This document shows, piece by piece, positions 18,677 through 30,201 of a stretch of 60,201 nucleotides of DNA (position 1 is the first letter of the stretch; every line of letters begins with the position of its first letter). The stretch is taken from assembly GCA_019694805.1 (NCBI GenBank), contig JAIBBG010000014.1, positions 1 through 60,201 of the forward strand, written 5' to 3'. The translations under genes and the position numbers were made by a program. The notes under the pieces are model-generated. The model saw only the letters and a program-made list of their open reading frames with translations, made no database searches and was not told where the DNA came from. This DNA is from Flavobacteriales bacterium. GTDB taxonomy: Bacteria > Bacteroidota > Bacteroidia > Flavobacteriales_D > Sanyastnellaceae.

Positions 18677-18684
18677 TAAATTTG
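18677..18684 (+). promoter_or_regulatory. -7 box upstream of the TTG-start barrel gene
   Basis: TAAATTTG is an exact TAnnTTTG match. It ends 7 nt before the TTG codon at 18692. The in-frame TAA stop at 18677-18679 lies inside it, so no earlier start is possible apart from a rare ATT. Confidence 0.5.
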
Positions 18685-18691
18685 CCGCGCT

Positions 18692-19396
18692 TTGTTCAGA
18701 TGGTTCCTATTCATATGCATGATCTTGCCTTTGGAAGTACTCTCCCAATGGCGTGGCAATTCGGGTAATGGTTATTATGCCGCGCCGGATACTGTATGGA
18801 TTATTTCCGGTAAAAAGGAACTCGACAACCGATTCCAAAAACAAAAATTGGATTTTGTCATCGACGCGAGGCAAACGCTGATCAGTTCTCAGACGGCCAG
18901 ACTCGGAGGTCTGCGTTTAGGTGTTGAATACCGCCGGGTTCATAGGTTTGGCTTCGGCGTTTATGGTTTAGGCGATGGTGTCAATCTGAAGTCTTTGAGT
19001 GAAGTGGATACAACCATTTCACAAGCAGTCATGAATCTCTCTTATGTTTCACTCTATTATGAACGTGTGCTTTATTTTCATCCGAAATGGGAATGGTCAG
19101 CCACCGTGCATATGGGCAAAGGCAAAATCGAAGGTTCATACCGTCGATCCAGCAGCGATGTCTGGTATACACTTCAACCACGAGAAGTTAAACCTTTTGA
19201 AATTTCAACAACGGGATACTATCACCTCACCTGGTGGTGCAGTCTCGGCGTGGGTGTTGGATATCGCTATATGAGATCAACCCCCGCAGAAGTCAGGCCG
19301 GTCTACAACGTGCCTGTAGCCATTGCCAAGATCCGCATCAAGTGCGGTAAACTTGTCAAAAGCATTTGGAATAAGGAAGCGAAATACGAGTATTGA
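18692..19396 (+). CDS. Probable outer-membrane beta-barrel protein (TTG start)
   Basis: 234 residues. TTG at 18692 is the only plausible start: translation from it gives a good signal peptide (MFRWFLFICMILPLEVLSQ), while the next in-frame ATG leaves only about 10 residues of it. The nearby ATG at 18700 is out of frame and stops quickly. The mature part has alternating amphipathic strands ('RLGGLRLGVEYRRVHRFGF', 'YHLTWWCSLGVGVGYRYM'), typical of an 8-12-stranded barrel. No named family is recognised. It follows the lectin gene by ~100 bp but has its own -7 box. Confidence 0.75.
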   Translation: MFRWFLFICMILPLEVLSQWRGNSGNGYYAAPDTVWIISGKKELDNRFQKQKLDFVIDARQTLISSQTARLGGLRLGVEYRRVHRFGFGVYGLGDGVNLKSLSEVDTTISQAVMNLSYVSLYYERVLYFHPKWEWSATVHMGKGKIEGSYRRSSSDVWYTLQPREVKPFEISTTGYYHLTWWCSLGVGVGYRYMRSTPAEVRPVYNVPVAIAKIRIKCGKLVKSIWNKEAKYEY

Positions 19397-19433
19397 AAAG
19401 AGTGCCCGTTCACATTTAAAGCAACAGGCACTC
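19395..19433 (-). terminator. probable terminator of the metzincin gene (perhaps bidirectional)
   Basis: GAGTGCC (19400-19406) pairs with GGCACTC (19427-19433) across a 20-nt loop. On the minus strand it is followed by TTTT. It lies between two convergent genes. The stem is only 7 bp, so support is moderate. Confidence 0.5.
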
Positions 19434-19442
19434 CTTGATAGA

Positions 19443-20510
19443 TCAAACTCGTTTTACACAAATGGATCCTTTGGATCCTTTCGGAGCATACATTACCCTG
19501 ATGTTAGCTATGTACGTTCTTCCTTTCACCAATGGAAGGGTGATGGTTGCATTATGATCTGTTCCACTGTCATCATCACCTGAAAGGTATTCGAGTGATG
19601 GGCCGTTTTTCTCTGAGACCACCATCACTGTATCAAAGGTGCCGGATGTTGCAAAAGTGTACTTAGCGGTTGCTGGAGCTTCGAAGACAAAGTCGAATTG
19701 TTTTCCTGATTTTGCTGGTATCGCTCTGCTTTGTTCTGCTCTCATTTGCTTTTCTTCCAATCTGCTTTCTGGACAAAAAGATTTGACACCTTGAATATCC
19801 AATTGCGATAGAACTCCCGGGGGATTCAATCCATTGCGATGGAATTCTGCTGGTTTTAGAATGAGTCCTTTATCAAATGCATAATGCATGATGGACTTCC
19901 AATCCCAGGCGGAACCCTTTACCTGATCTTGTGGAATGGCGTTGAGAATATTGTGTTCAATTTGTGGGATGCTCCAATGATTGGGCGCTTTTTTGAATGC
20001 CGCTATAACTGCGTTTCTATCCCAAACAATGCCAGAAAATGGATTTTGATGCTCATGCTGAAAACCAAGTGTATGTCCAATTTCGTGAAGCGCAGTTGTC
20101 ATGCCATAAGAATCAGTATCCAACGGCCAACCAAAATTCATCGTAGCCTCATTCAAGGGAATTTGGAGAATATCACGACCTACATATGACCAAGAACCAG
20201 CGTTTTGTTTGAATGAAATACGAACCAGAGCTTCATCAGTTGTGCTCAATTCTTGAAAGGTCAATCCAATACCCGTGTTTTTCCATATCTGAAATGCTTT
20301 TCTAACAACCTTTCTTTGCGACTCGGGTCCGCCCAAGAAGCAATATGTTAGATGGGTACCATTAACCCATTTTTTATCCGTGCTGAGAATGAAACCTTGT
20401 CTTTCTGCAGAGACATTTTTTTCAAATTTTCTCGGCGTTTGTTTTGGTTGGCAGCACATTCTGATGGTGCTATTGTCTTTTTTCATGTCATTTGATTTTT
20501 TCGTTGACAT
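19443..20510 (-). CDS. Metzincin (astacin-like, M12-type) zinc metallopeptidase with PPC-like C-terminal domain
   Basis: 355 residues from the ATG at 20510. A second ATG at 20486 would give 347 residues and fits the promoter better. The open frame runs back to 20831 but those ~107 residues look non-coding. The catalytic zinc site is 'HEIGHTLGFQHEHQNP' near residue 142 (HExxHxxGxxH with the astacin-like HEH). Upstream 'KWVNGTHLTYCFLGG' is the usual metzincin edge strand. Residues ~270-355 ('FDFVFEAPATAKYTFATSGTFDTVMVV') form a PPC-like sandwich. No hydrophobic signal peptide is apparent, which is odd for this family, so export is uncertain. Confidence 0.85.
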   Translation of the reverse strand: MSTKKSNDMKKDNSTIRMCCQPKQTPRKFEKNVSAERQGFILSTDKKWVNGTHLTYCFLGGPESQRKVVRKAFQIWKNTGIGLTFQELSTTDEALVRISFKQNAGSWSYVGRDILQIPLNEATMNFGWPLDTDSYGMTTALHEIGHTLGFQHEHQNPFSGIVWDRNAVIAAFKKAPNHWSIPQIEHNILNAIPQDQVKGSAWDWKSIMHYAFDKGLILKPAEFHRNGLNPPGVLSQLDIQGVKSFCPESRLEEKQMRAEQSRAIPAKSGKQFDFVFEAPATAKYTFATSGTFDTVMVVSEKNGPSLEYLSGDDDSGTDHNATITLPLVKGRTYIANIRVMYAPKGSKGSICVKRV

Positions 20511-20518
20511 CAAAACTA
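20511..20518 (-). promoter_or_regulatory. -7 box abutting the metzincin start
   Basis: Minus-strand TAGTTTTG (exact TAnnTTTG) directly touches the ATG at 20510. A transcript starting a few bases downstream would miss that ATG and use the one at 20486. No -33 TTG found. Confidence 0.45.
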
Positions 20519-20836
20519 AAAGGGCATTAGTTTGTGGAATTGAGTTATTTAGAATTGGGAGAGAATGGGATTGAATTCGGTCACTCTTAAATAAAATACG
20601 GATTTCTTTGAAATTGGATTGTGCTGTCGGCAGCGACATGAAACCCTGAAAATGGAAATAGTCGCGCGCTCCCAGACCATGTTCTGAGAGGTTCGTAAGA
20701 TTATTATTTGTAGGTGTTTGATTCATACTCTGAAAATAAAAATCGAGGATATGATCGTCATGCAGGGCTTTCAGGAATGCAATAGATTTCGGCTGTATGG
20801 TATGGGTTAATATGTGAATCACAACATTCATCGGTG

Positions 20837-23802
<2,966 letters not shown>

Positions 23803-23829
23803 CATGTTTTGAAAATACTTTTTTAATCC

Positions 23830-24120
23830 ATGAAGAAAACGAAACGAGTTTGTAAAAACGGACATAGCTATTTCAAATCTTCAGATTGTCCTACTTGCCC
23901 GATTTGTGCTAGCATGAGTAAACCAGCAGATGGTTTGCTGAGTATGCTTGCAGCGCCGGCACGTAGAGCTTTAGCACAAGCAAACATTCTTGATGCAGAA
24001 GCTTTATCTAAATTTACAAAAGCTGAAATTTTGAATCTTCATGGCATGGGACCTTCATCTATTCCAAAATTGGAGGCAGCGATGAAAAAAATGGGATTGA
24101 CATTCAGACAATCGAACTGA
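23830..24120 (+). CDS. Small zinc-ribbon plus RNA-polymerase alpha-CTD-like (helix-hairpin-helix) protein
   Basis: 96 residues. The N-terminal ~30 residues contain Cys and His spaced as a treble clef/zinc ribbon ('CKNGHSYFKSSDCPTCPIC'). The C-terminal half ('LAAPARRALAQANILDAEALSKFTKAEILNLHGMGPSSIPKLEAAM') is the helix-hairpin-helix fold of the RNA polymerase alpha-subunit C-terminal domain. This suggests a small DNA-binding protein. A TACTTTTT box ends 6 nt before its ATG. Partners are unknown. Confidence 0.85.
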   Translation: MKKTKRVCKNGHSYFKSSDCPTCPICASMSKPADGLLSMLAAPARRALAQANILDAEALSKFTKAEILNLHGMGPSSIPKLEAAMKKMGLTFRQSN

Positions 24121-24167
24121 ATTTTTTGCCGGATACATTTGAATGGTTGCGCATCCTCTTCGATGCA

Positions 24168-24662
24168 TCAGGTTAAACCTGGTTTATCTTTCAAAACCAG
24201 TTGTATGCTTTTGCGATTGAGGAACCATATCATAAATATCAATGGTGCCAATTCGAAACTGGAGGAGATGATCATGATGATCACAGCAATCATGGGATGA
24301 ACTATTTCACTGATCATTTGGCCAACCCAACATGTCATGGCTATTGCACCAATCAGTGAAATACATGCGATAACGGTAAGCCATTTTGTGGCCCAGGCTT
24401 GAAGTCGATAAAGAAAAAAACCGCCAATTAGAAATAGCAGTCCCATGGTCGCCAGTGTCATGCATATCTCTATATAATAATTCATCAGCATGTCGAGTCC
24501 TTGAATAGGAATGCGGTTGTTTTGGAAGATTTTTTGCACTTCCAACGAATCCCACGCAATTGCCCCGAATGAATTACTCAAAATGAGATATCCCGAACCT
24601 GCCATGATGATGATGGCTCCAGTTCTAATTTTTTTCTTAGTCTTTGCGTAATCCAATTCCAT
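24168..24662 (-). CDS. Hypothetical integral membrane protein with four helices
   Basis: 164 residues with four hydrophobic segments at about residues 13-33, 62-85, 92-112 and 121-146. No recognised family motif. It lies 49 nt downstream of the alpha/beta hydrolase on the same strand and may be co-transcribed. The stop region contains a small palindrome (CAGGTTTAACCTG) but no U-tract. Function unknown. Confidence 0.7.
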   Translation of the reverse strand: MELDYAKTKKKIRTGAIIIMAGSGYLILSNSFGAIAWDSLEVQKIFQNNRIPIQGLDMLMNYYIEICMTLATMGLLFLIGGFFLYRLQAWATKWLTVIACISLIGAIAMTCWVGQMISEIVHPMIAVIIMIISSSFELAPLIFMIWFLNRKSIQLVLKDKPGLT

Positions 24663-24711
24663 ACTCGAATAGGGTAGTCAATGCTCTTTGGTTGATCCAA
24701 TCATTCTACCA

Positions 24712-25644
24712 CTACTTGCCCATCCATGTCTTCAAGGCACTCAAGAAGGCTTCTTGTTGATCAATGAAAACATTGTGTGAACATTGATCGATGTAAATGA
24801 GATTGTTTTCTCCAAGTTGTTTGTGTAAGGCCATCACCTGCGCCTCTGAATATAAACCATCGTCTTTTCCATACATTCCATACACAGGAATCTTCTTTTG
24901 AATAAGATTCGCAATGTTGTTGGTGAGGTCCATTGTGGTGTAATGTTCATTCTTCCAAAATCCTTGCGGAGCTTCCATTGTCATTTTGGAAGCGTATTGG
25001 GTCAAGATAGAATCTGTTTTGAAAAGGCTATAAATTTCTTTGGCGCGAGCTGTCGGTTCTTTTGGTGTATAAAATCCATTTTGCATAGCATGGCCAAAAC
25101 AAAAAGAACCATAGGTGAGGCTGGTGCTGTCCATTTGCCGGATCATTTTCACATACGTCAAATTGGTACTGTCTTTTTTGGCTAAGTAAATATTTTCGGA
25201 TTTAGCCAAAATCGTTTTAAATGTGTTTTGCAGTGAAACTGGAGCTCCAACGAATATGATGTTTTCAACCTGTTGTGGGTACTTTTCTGCGAAATGTGTG
25301 GCAACAAGTCCACCGAAGCTGTGGCCTATGAGTGTTGCTTTTTTCAACTTGTATTGTTCGTACAAATGTTGTAAGTCTTCATTCGTTTGGTCAAAGGTGA
25401 ATTGTGCATTCGCTTTAGTGCTTCTTCCTTCACCACGCCTGTCATATACCAACACGAAATATCCTTGTTCCGAAAGCTTTTGGGCAGTAGTCACTTCAAA
25501 ATTTGCACAGTTGTATCCTGGTCCACCATGCAAGAAAATAATTGCTGGTTTGCCAGTTTGTCCAAACGTTTTCACATATAGGTCCTGACCTATTTGTTTG
25601 AATGGCAGGATAATCAATATCAGCAGTAGTGGTAGGTGTTTCAT
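24712..25644 (-). CDS. Secreted alpha/beta hydrolase (proline iminopeptidase-like)
   Basis: 310 residues. The short hydrophobic N-terminus (MKHLPLLLILIILPF) looks like a signal peptide. The fold is marked by 'IIFLHGGPGYNCANF' (oxyanion region), 'YDRRGEGRS', the nucleophile elbow 'GHSFGG' near residue 107, an Asp in 'GKDDGLYS', and the catalytic His in 'CSHNVFIDQ'. HGGPG plus this layout points to the proline iminopeptidase/S33 group, but an esterase role is equally possible. Probably acts in the periplasm. Confidence 0.88.
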   Translation of the reverse strand: MKHLPLLLILIILPFKQIGQDLYVKTFGQTGKPAIIFLHGGPGYNCANFEVTTAQKLSEQGYFVLVYDRRGEGRSTKANAQFTFDQTNEDLQHLYEQYKLKKATLIGHSFGGLVATHFAEKYPQQVENIIFVGAPVSLQNTFKTILAKSENIYLAKKDSTNLTYVKMIRQMDSTSLTYGSFCFGHAMQNGFYTPKEPTARAKEIYSLFKTDSILTQYASKMTMEAPQGFWKNEHYTTMDLTNNIANLIQKKIPVYGMYGKDDGLYSEAQVMALHKQLGENNLIYIDQCSHNVFIDQQEAFLSALKTWMGK

Positions 25645-25710
25645 GATGCGATCTTCGAAATGGTTGTGGTCTTCATGGTTACAACTTAAACCATGAATGG
25701 GGTCGAATGA

Positions 25711-28700
25711 TTAGTCAATAATCAAAGTGGTTTTCAAAATCTTTTGATCATTCGTCAAAGTGAGATGATAAATCCCTGAAGTCTCAATATGTCCAATGAT
25801 CACTGATCCACTTACTAAACGCTGTTCAATCATTTTACCGGTGGCGTTATAGATGGTGAATGTCCAGTTGCCAAGGCTTTGTGGAATATACATATTGAAA
25901 TCACCTGATGTTGGATTGGGATACACAACCAGCATTTCATCTGCCAAGTTCACGATACCATCAATGGTTATAGACACACAACCACTCTTCACGACGCAAC
26001 CACTTGCACCTGATATTTCAACGTAATAACTTCCGCTCTCTGTCGGCATAAATATCGCTGAATTGGCTCCATTGATCGGTTGATCATCTTGGCAGTTGAA
26101 CCACTGATAGGTGTCACCTTGTGATGGTGATACCACATAAATGGATTGAGCGTCAGTAGCAATTTCCGTATCTGGACCAACTCCTGTACCGATGACAATA
26201 GAGCTATTTTGTAAGGTGTAATCTCCTGCGGTCACAACAAAGTATTGCATACCTGGCATCACATCGATGGGCTCATTTTGAAGTGCGTAGTAATTTTCTC
26301 CGTTGACTGTAATGGTCAATGTAACGTCAGCCGCGATGCAAGAGTTGGAAAAAGAAATTTGACCTGGTAATTCAGGACAAATGGCAGGAATAATGGTTTC
26401 TTCCGTCATGAACGAAATAGGTGGAGTGGTGATCACGATATCGTTGATGTACAACGTGTCAGTTCCAGTAGCAATCACAAATTGATGCATTCCCGTGCTG
26501 AGACCATAGACCGCTGATTCCATGGATTCTACAAAATTTCCACCATCAACACTTATGAAATAAGGTGGATTGGCACAATGCACTTGGAAGACAACTTGAC
26601 CATCTGATTGATTGATGCATGTCGCTGAAATATTGGCGATTTCTGCTGAGACACTTTCTGTTGTTTCAATCAGAAAATCTTCGGAATAAACACTCACGGC
26701 ATCATGGAAAATTTCAATGTGGTGATTACCCACCGAAAGTCCAGCGATTGTGTTGCCCAACAGCGGAAGTGAAATATTTTGATCGAGGCTATAGTAGAAA
26801 TCAAGACCCACGCAATTCAAATCAAAAGTGATGCTGCCATCCGCAGATGCGGGACAACTCGATGAGATCGTATTGAAGTTACTCAACACATCTTGATGTA
26901 TCAGCGAAATATCGAAGCTGATTTCTCTTTCATCTGTGCCGTCTGTGAGGAGAAGCTGATGGCTGCCGGATGAGAGTCCTTCAATCACGCCATTTTCTAA
27001 TAAGATCAGTTCGCCGGAATCCAAACTATAATAAAGTGGTGAGGCAAAACAATTGTTTGAAATATTCAGGCTGCCATCTGCCGCAAGCGGACAAGTTGCC
27101 GCATTGCTTTCGATTTCTACTCCGTTGCCGTCAATCAGCGCACCAACTTCAACAACATGCGTGGTGGTATCTCCATCGCCTGCAATGCGGATTTCATAGA
27201 TTCCTTCATCAAGATTTGAAATCATGCCATCTGGATAAACTGAAAATGCCGAACCATCAATGCTCACTTCATAAGACTCAGGCAAACAACCTCCTGTTAT
27301 GCCTATTGCGCCTGAATGGAAAGTTGAACAGGTGGAAGGTGTTATGTCAAAACCAATAGGAGTGGATACAATTGGAATATGGACTTCGCCATCGAAGATT
27401 ACGCTGTTATCAGAAAGCACCACCATGTTGTGAGGACCATAGGATATTGATTCAAGCGTACCTGACGAAACATCAATGATGTCGCCTCCGTCTATTTGCA
27501 CTTGAAATTGATTGCCCAAACAAGGCGCATCAATCAATAATTCACCATCTGGCAATCCCGAACAAGAAGCTGCGAAAGCCTGGAAATGGACAAGATCTGA
27601 CCCATTTTGAAGTGTGGTTGTTGCAGTGTTTGTGATGACCGGTGGATTAAAATCAAAGAAAATGGATGCGGTTTCCTGAATACTGTTGCCGGCTATCATG
27701 CTTGCCAATGGCTTCACGGCAAAACGGAAATACCCATGACTGCCTTGCTCATTGACAAAGGAATCCGGAAGAAGGATATTTTGAAATTCAATCCTCAGCA
27801 AATCATCGACAACATAGAAAATGGCATCATGTGAAGAAGATCGGTAATCAATCGTTGAAGGATCAAGGTATGGTGATATCGGACAAGTAATTGTGATGTT
27901 GAATGCTGTATCATTTCCTGTATTTTGAAACCTGATGAGGTAATCAAGTTCTTTGTTGTCGGTAATAAATGATTCTGCAATATCACAGGAAGGCAACACG
28001 GAAATGTCATTGGGATCATAGCTTCCGGTTACCGTTTGATAGAGGTGTTCGTAGTTGTCAAACTTGGAGGTGTCTGTTCCCAATGGTCCTGCCTCCACAT
28101 AGAGGTGAAGGTTTTGTCCCAACAATGCTGGTATAGGAGAAAGATATGTGGTGATTTGATATTGCAGACACTCCCCATATTCAAGAGTATCATAAGGCAA
28201 TAGAATGGAATCTCCACTGGCTATCACCGTTGGTGAGGCGCTTACAAATTCCAAGTTGGGATCAAGCAACAACAAAGCATTGCCTTCCACATCAACGGTT
28301 CCTTGATTGCAAATTTCAATGGTGTAAAAAACTTCCTGACCTATGCGACATGGCGAAGTTGGGTTCAAGGTGATGGTAAGATCTTGCACATCTGGAAGAG
28401 GAGCAATTCCGAATATCACTTCGTCCAGTTGTTGGTTGATGCTGTCGACATGTACCAACACCGAATCAGGTGTTGCATAAACCCAATAAAGTGGCAATTG
28501 TCCGATGTGCAGGTATTGATCGCCGGAATCAACCAAGACTTCGAATTGCCCATCAGATCCGGAGTAAAATTGCATGTCGGGTATTTCAGAATTGCGAATG
28601 GATTGATATGGACCTGGCAAATCGGAAGAGGTAAGTACTCCATCGGCATCGGTATCAATAAAAACCTGACCATTCACAGTGCTGATGCTCTGGTCATCAT

Positions 28701-30009
28701 CCTGCACATCAATGATGAATATGTCGTCGGAACCCGATGCATCCATCCAAAATGTGTCATAAAGCATATCACTCGTGCGCCCAAGAAAGCTGACACCAAA
28801 GGTTGAAATCATAGGCTGAATAAAATTGACATAGTATAACTCCGGTAACTCTCTATACCACTTCAGCAGAAGGTTTCCTGAAAATTTCGCATAGATTAAT
28901 TTTTCATCTACTGGGTACAGGTAATGATTTTGACCGAAGGATGTCCAGGGAACAAGTGAAAATGTATTCATTAAACCACCGAAATAGACATTTCCTTCAA
29001 ACGCCTGAAGCCTGATGGCAGGAACACCGCCGGATAAACCAAGAGGCGGACCTAACTCGAGCGCACTCATCAGGTTAAAATGTTCATCAAGGTGAAGAAG
29101 CATGGCTGTTGTTTGATAAGTGCCAGTTAATGCATCGAACGGAACCCTGTTGTGGAATTTTCCCGCTATGTAATAATGCCCGGTACTGCTGTCGCGCACT
29201 ACAGAAGATGGCGTATCATTTCCATCCGTAACATTGATCAATTTGGATTCTATGATGTTACCTGTGATATCGGTTTTGATCATGATCAATTCCGAACTGA
29301 TGCCCATATTGGAGGATTTACGAAATCCATAAAACAGACCATTTTCTTCCATGCCAACTATGATCTCATAAGCATAGGAGGTTGAGTCTACCTGAAAGTG
29401 CTGAACATAATTGCCATCGAAATCCATGAAATACACTGTTCCGGTTTCATTGGTGATCTGCTCAGTACCGATGTAATCACTTTGATTGCGGTATTCAAAA
29501 ATCACCAACGTATTATCATCTTTGATGGTCAATGAATTGCCTCCTTCTGGTTTTACCCAAACAATGTCTCCATAGCTATTCAGTTTCAGTGTAAAATATC
29601 CTATGCTACCAGTGAATACAGGAAGGGGCACGCCTTCAATTGTCGCGCTGGTAAAGTGTGAATCGGTGATGTAAACATTACCTGAACCGTCTACAGCTAT
29701 ATGCTGATCATTCGAAACAATGGAATTGGTGTAAGTAAGCACTTTATGCCAGATATAATTTCTATTGGCATCGAGTTTCATCAAATAGGTAAAACTCGTT
29801 GAACCCATGCCTGTTGGATAGGTTGTGCCATTCACGTTAAGTGAACCGTACGATGATCCAAGAATATAAACATTTCCTAATTCATCAATGGTGCATGACC
29901 TTATGTTGTCCTGTCCAGATCCACCTAAATAATTGAGCGCAGACGTTTGTTGTGCTTGAGCATAAAATGTGATCAAAAGCTGGAAAAAGGCAAAGCAAAG
30001 TTTCTTCAT
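25711..30009 (-). CDS. Large T9SS type A surface protein with DUF7619-like domain and six SprB-like repeats
   Basis: 1432 residues from the ATG at 30009 (MKKLCFAFFQLLITFYAQAQ signal peptide); the in-frame ATG at 30054 adds unlikely residues. An N-terminal SBBP/beta-propeller-like region ('GGSGQDNIRSCTIDELGNVYILGSS') covers ~20-440. A DUF11-like segment and a DUF7619-like domain ('DPNDISV...LDYLIRFQNTGND...ASIFFDFNPP') follow at ~560-800. Six repeats of about 75 residues (~810-1260), each with an 'xxC...DG...C' header, resemble SprB gliding-adhesin repeats. An Ig-like 'YQWFNC...SGSYYVEISG' domain and the T9SS 'VVYPNPTSGDF' tail end it. Likely a surface adhesin. Confidence 0.88.
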   Translation of the reverse strand: MKKLCFAFFQLLITFYAQAQQTSALNYLGGSGQDNIRSCTIDELGNVYILGSSYGSLNVNGTTYPTGMGSTSFTYLMKLDANRNYIWHKVLTYTNSIVSNDQHIAVDGSGNVYITDSHFTSATIEGVPLPVFTGSIGYFTLKLNSYGDIVWVKPEGGNSLTIKDDNTLVIFEYRNQSDYIGTEQITNETGTVYFMDFDGNYVQHFQVDSTSYAYEIIVGMEENGLFYGFRKSSNMGISSELIMIKTDITGNIIESKLINVTDGNDTPSSVVRDSSTGHYYIAGKFHNRVPFDALTGTYQTTAMLLHLDEHFNLMSALELGPPLGLSGGVPAIRLQAFEGNVYFGGLMNTFSLVPWTSFGQNHYLYPVDEKLIYAKFSGNLLLKWYRELPELYYVNFIQPMISTFGVSFLGRTSDMLYDTFWMDASGSDDIFIIDVQDDDQSISTVNGQVFIDTDADGVLTSSDLPGPYQSIRNSEIPDMQFYSGSDGQFEVLVDSGDQYLHIGQLPLYWVYATPDSVLVHVDSINQQLDEVIFGIAPLPDVQDLTITLNPTSPCRIGQEVFYTIEICNQGTVDVEGNALLLLDPNLEFVSASPTVIASGDSILLPYDTLEYGECLQYQITTYLSPIPALLGQNLHLYVEAGPLGTDTSKFDNYEHLYQTVTGSYDPNDISVLPSCDIAESFITDNKELDYLIRFQNTGNDTAFNITITCPISPYLDPSTIDYRSSSHDAIFYVVDDLLRIEFQNILLPDSFVNEQGSHGYFRFAVKPLASMIAGNSIQETASIFFDFNPPVITNTATTTLQNGSDLVHFQAFAASCSGLPDGELLIDAPCLGNQFQVQIDGGDIIDVSSGTLESISYGPHNMVVLSDNSVIFDGEVHIPIVSTPIGFDITPSTCSTFHSGAIGITGGCLPESYEVSIDGSAFSVYPDGMISNLDEGIYEIRIAGDGDTTTHVVEVGALIDGNGVEIESNAATCPLAADGSLNISNNCFASPLYYSLDSGELILLENGVIEGLSSGSHQLLLTDGTDEREISFDISLIHQDVLSNFNTISSSCPASADGSITFDLNCVGLDFYYSLDQNISLPLLGNTIAGLSVGNHHIEIFHDAVSVYSEDFLIETTESVSAEIANISATCINQSDGQVVFQVHCANPPYFISVDGGNFVESMESAVYGLSTGMHQFVIATGTDTLYINDIVITTPPISFMTEETIIPAICPELPGQISFSNSCIAADVTLTITVNGENYYALQNEPIDVMPGMQYFVVTAGDYTLQNSSIVIGTGVGPDTEIATDAQSIYVVSPSQGDTYQWFNCQDDQPINGANSAIFMPTESGSYYVEISGASGCVVKSGCVSITIDGIVNLADEMLVVYPNPTSGDFNMYIPQSLGNWTFTIYNATGKMIEQRLVSGSVIIGHIETSGIYHLTLTNDQKILKTTLIID

Positions 30010-30027
30010 GGATTCTATTGTGATTTT

Positions 30028-30035
30028 CAAAAATA
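30028..30035 (-). promoter_or_regulatory. -7 box of the SprB-like-repeat gene
   Basis: Minus-strand TATTTTTG is an exact TAnnTTTG match 18 nt upstream of the ATG at 30009. No -33 TTG; a 16-bp palindrome lies 22 nt further upstream. Confidence 0.5.
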
Positions 30036-30057
30036 AGCAAGATGTACGTTGCACTAC

Positions 30058-30073
30058 TTCTAGGCGCCTAGAA
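30058..30073. promoter_or_regulatory. 16-bp perfect palindrome in the divergent region
   Basis: TTCTAGGCGCCTAGAA is fully self-complementary and lies between the divergent T9SS gene and the metallophosphoesterase. The position suits an operator. One such palindrome per 60 kb is expected by chance, so this is only suggestive. Confidence 0.3.
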
Positions 30074-30103
30074 TTGTGTCACTTGATGTTTATTCGGCTT
30101 TTT

Positions 30104-30119
30104 TTATGTCTTGACATAA
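30104..30119. promoter_or_regulatory. second dyad in the divergent region
   Basis: TTATGTC-TT-GACATAA has perfect 7-bp arms, 30 bp from the larger palindrome. No further support. Confidence 0.2.
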
Positions 30120-30201
30120 TATTGACGTCGGATTCCATGACGGCCGGTTTTGCTGTGCATAAGCGAAGTGAAGTCATGATGAATCTGATTGAATTTTAAA
30201 G

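Noticed and set aside
20511..20831. N-terminal extension of the metzincin to the ATG at 20831
   Set aside because: The ~107 extra residues look non-coding, and an exact -7 box lies immediately upstream of the ATG at 20510.
24167..24181. Terminator at the end of the four-helix membrane gene
   Set aside because: The CAGGTTTAACCTG palindrome is short, partly inside the coding region, and has no following U-tract.
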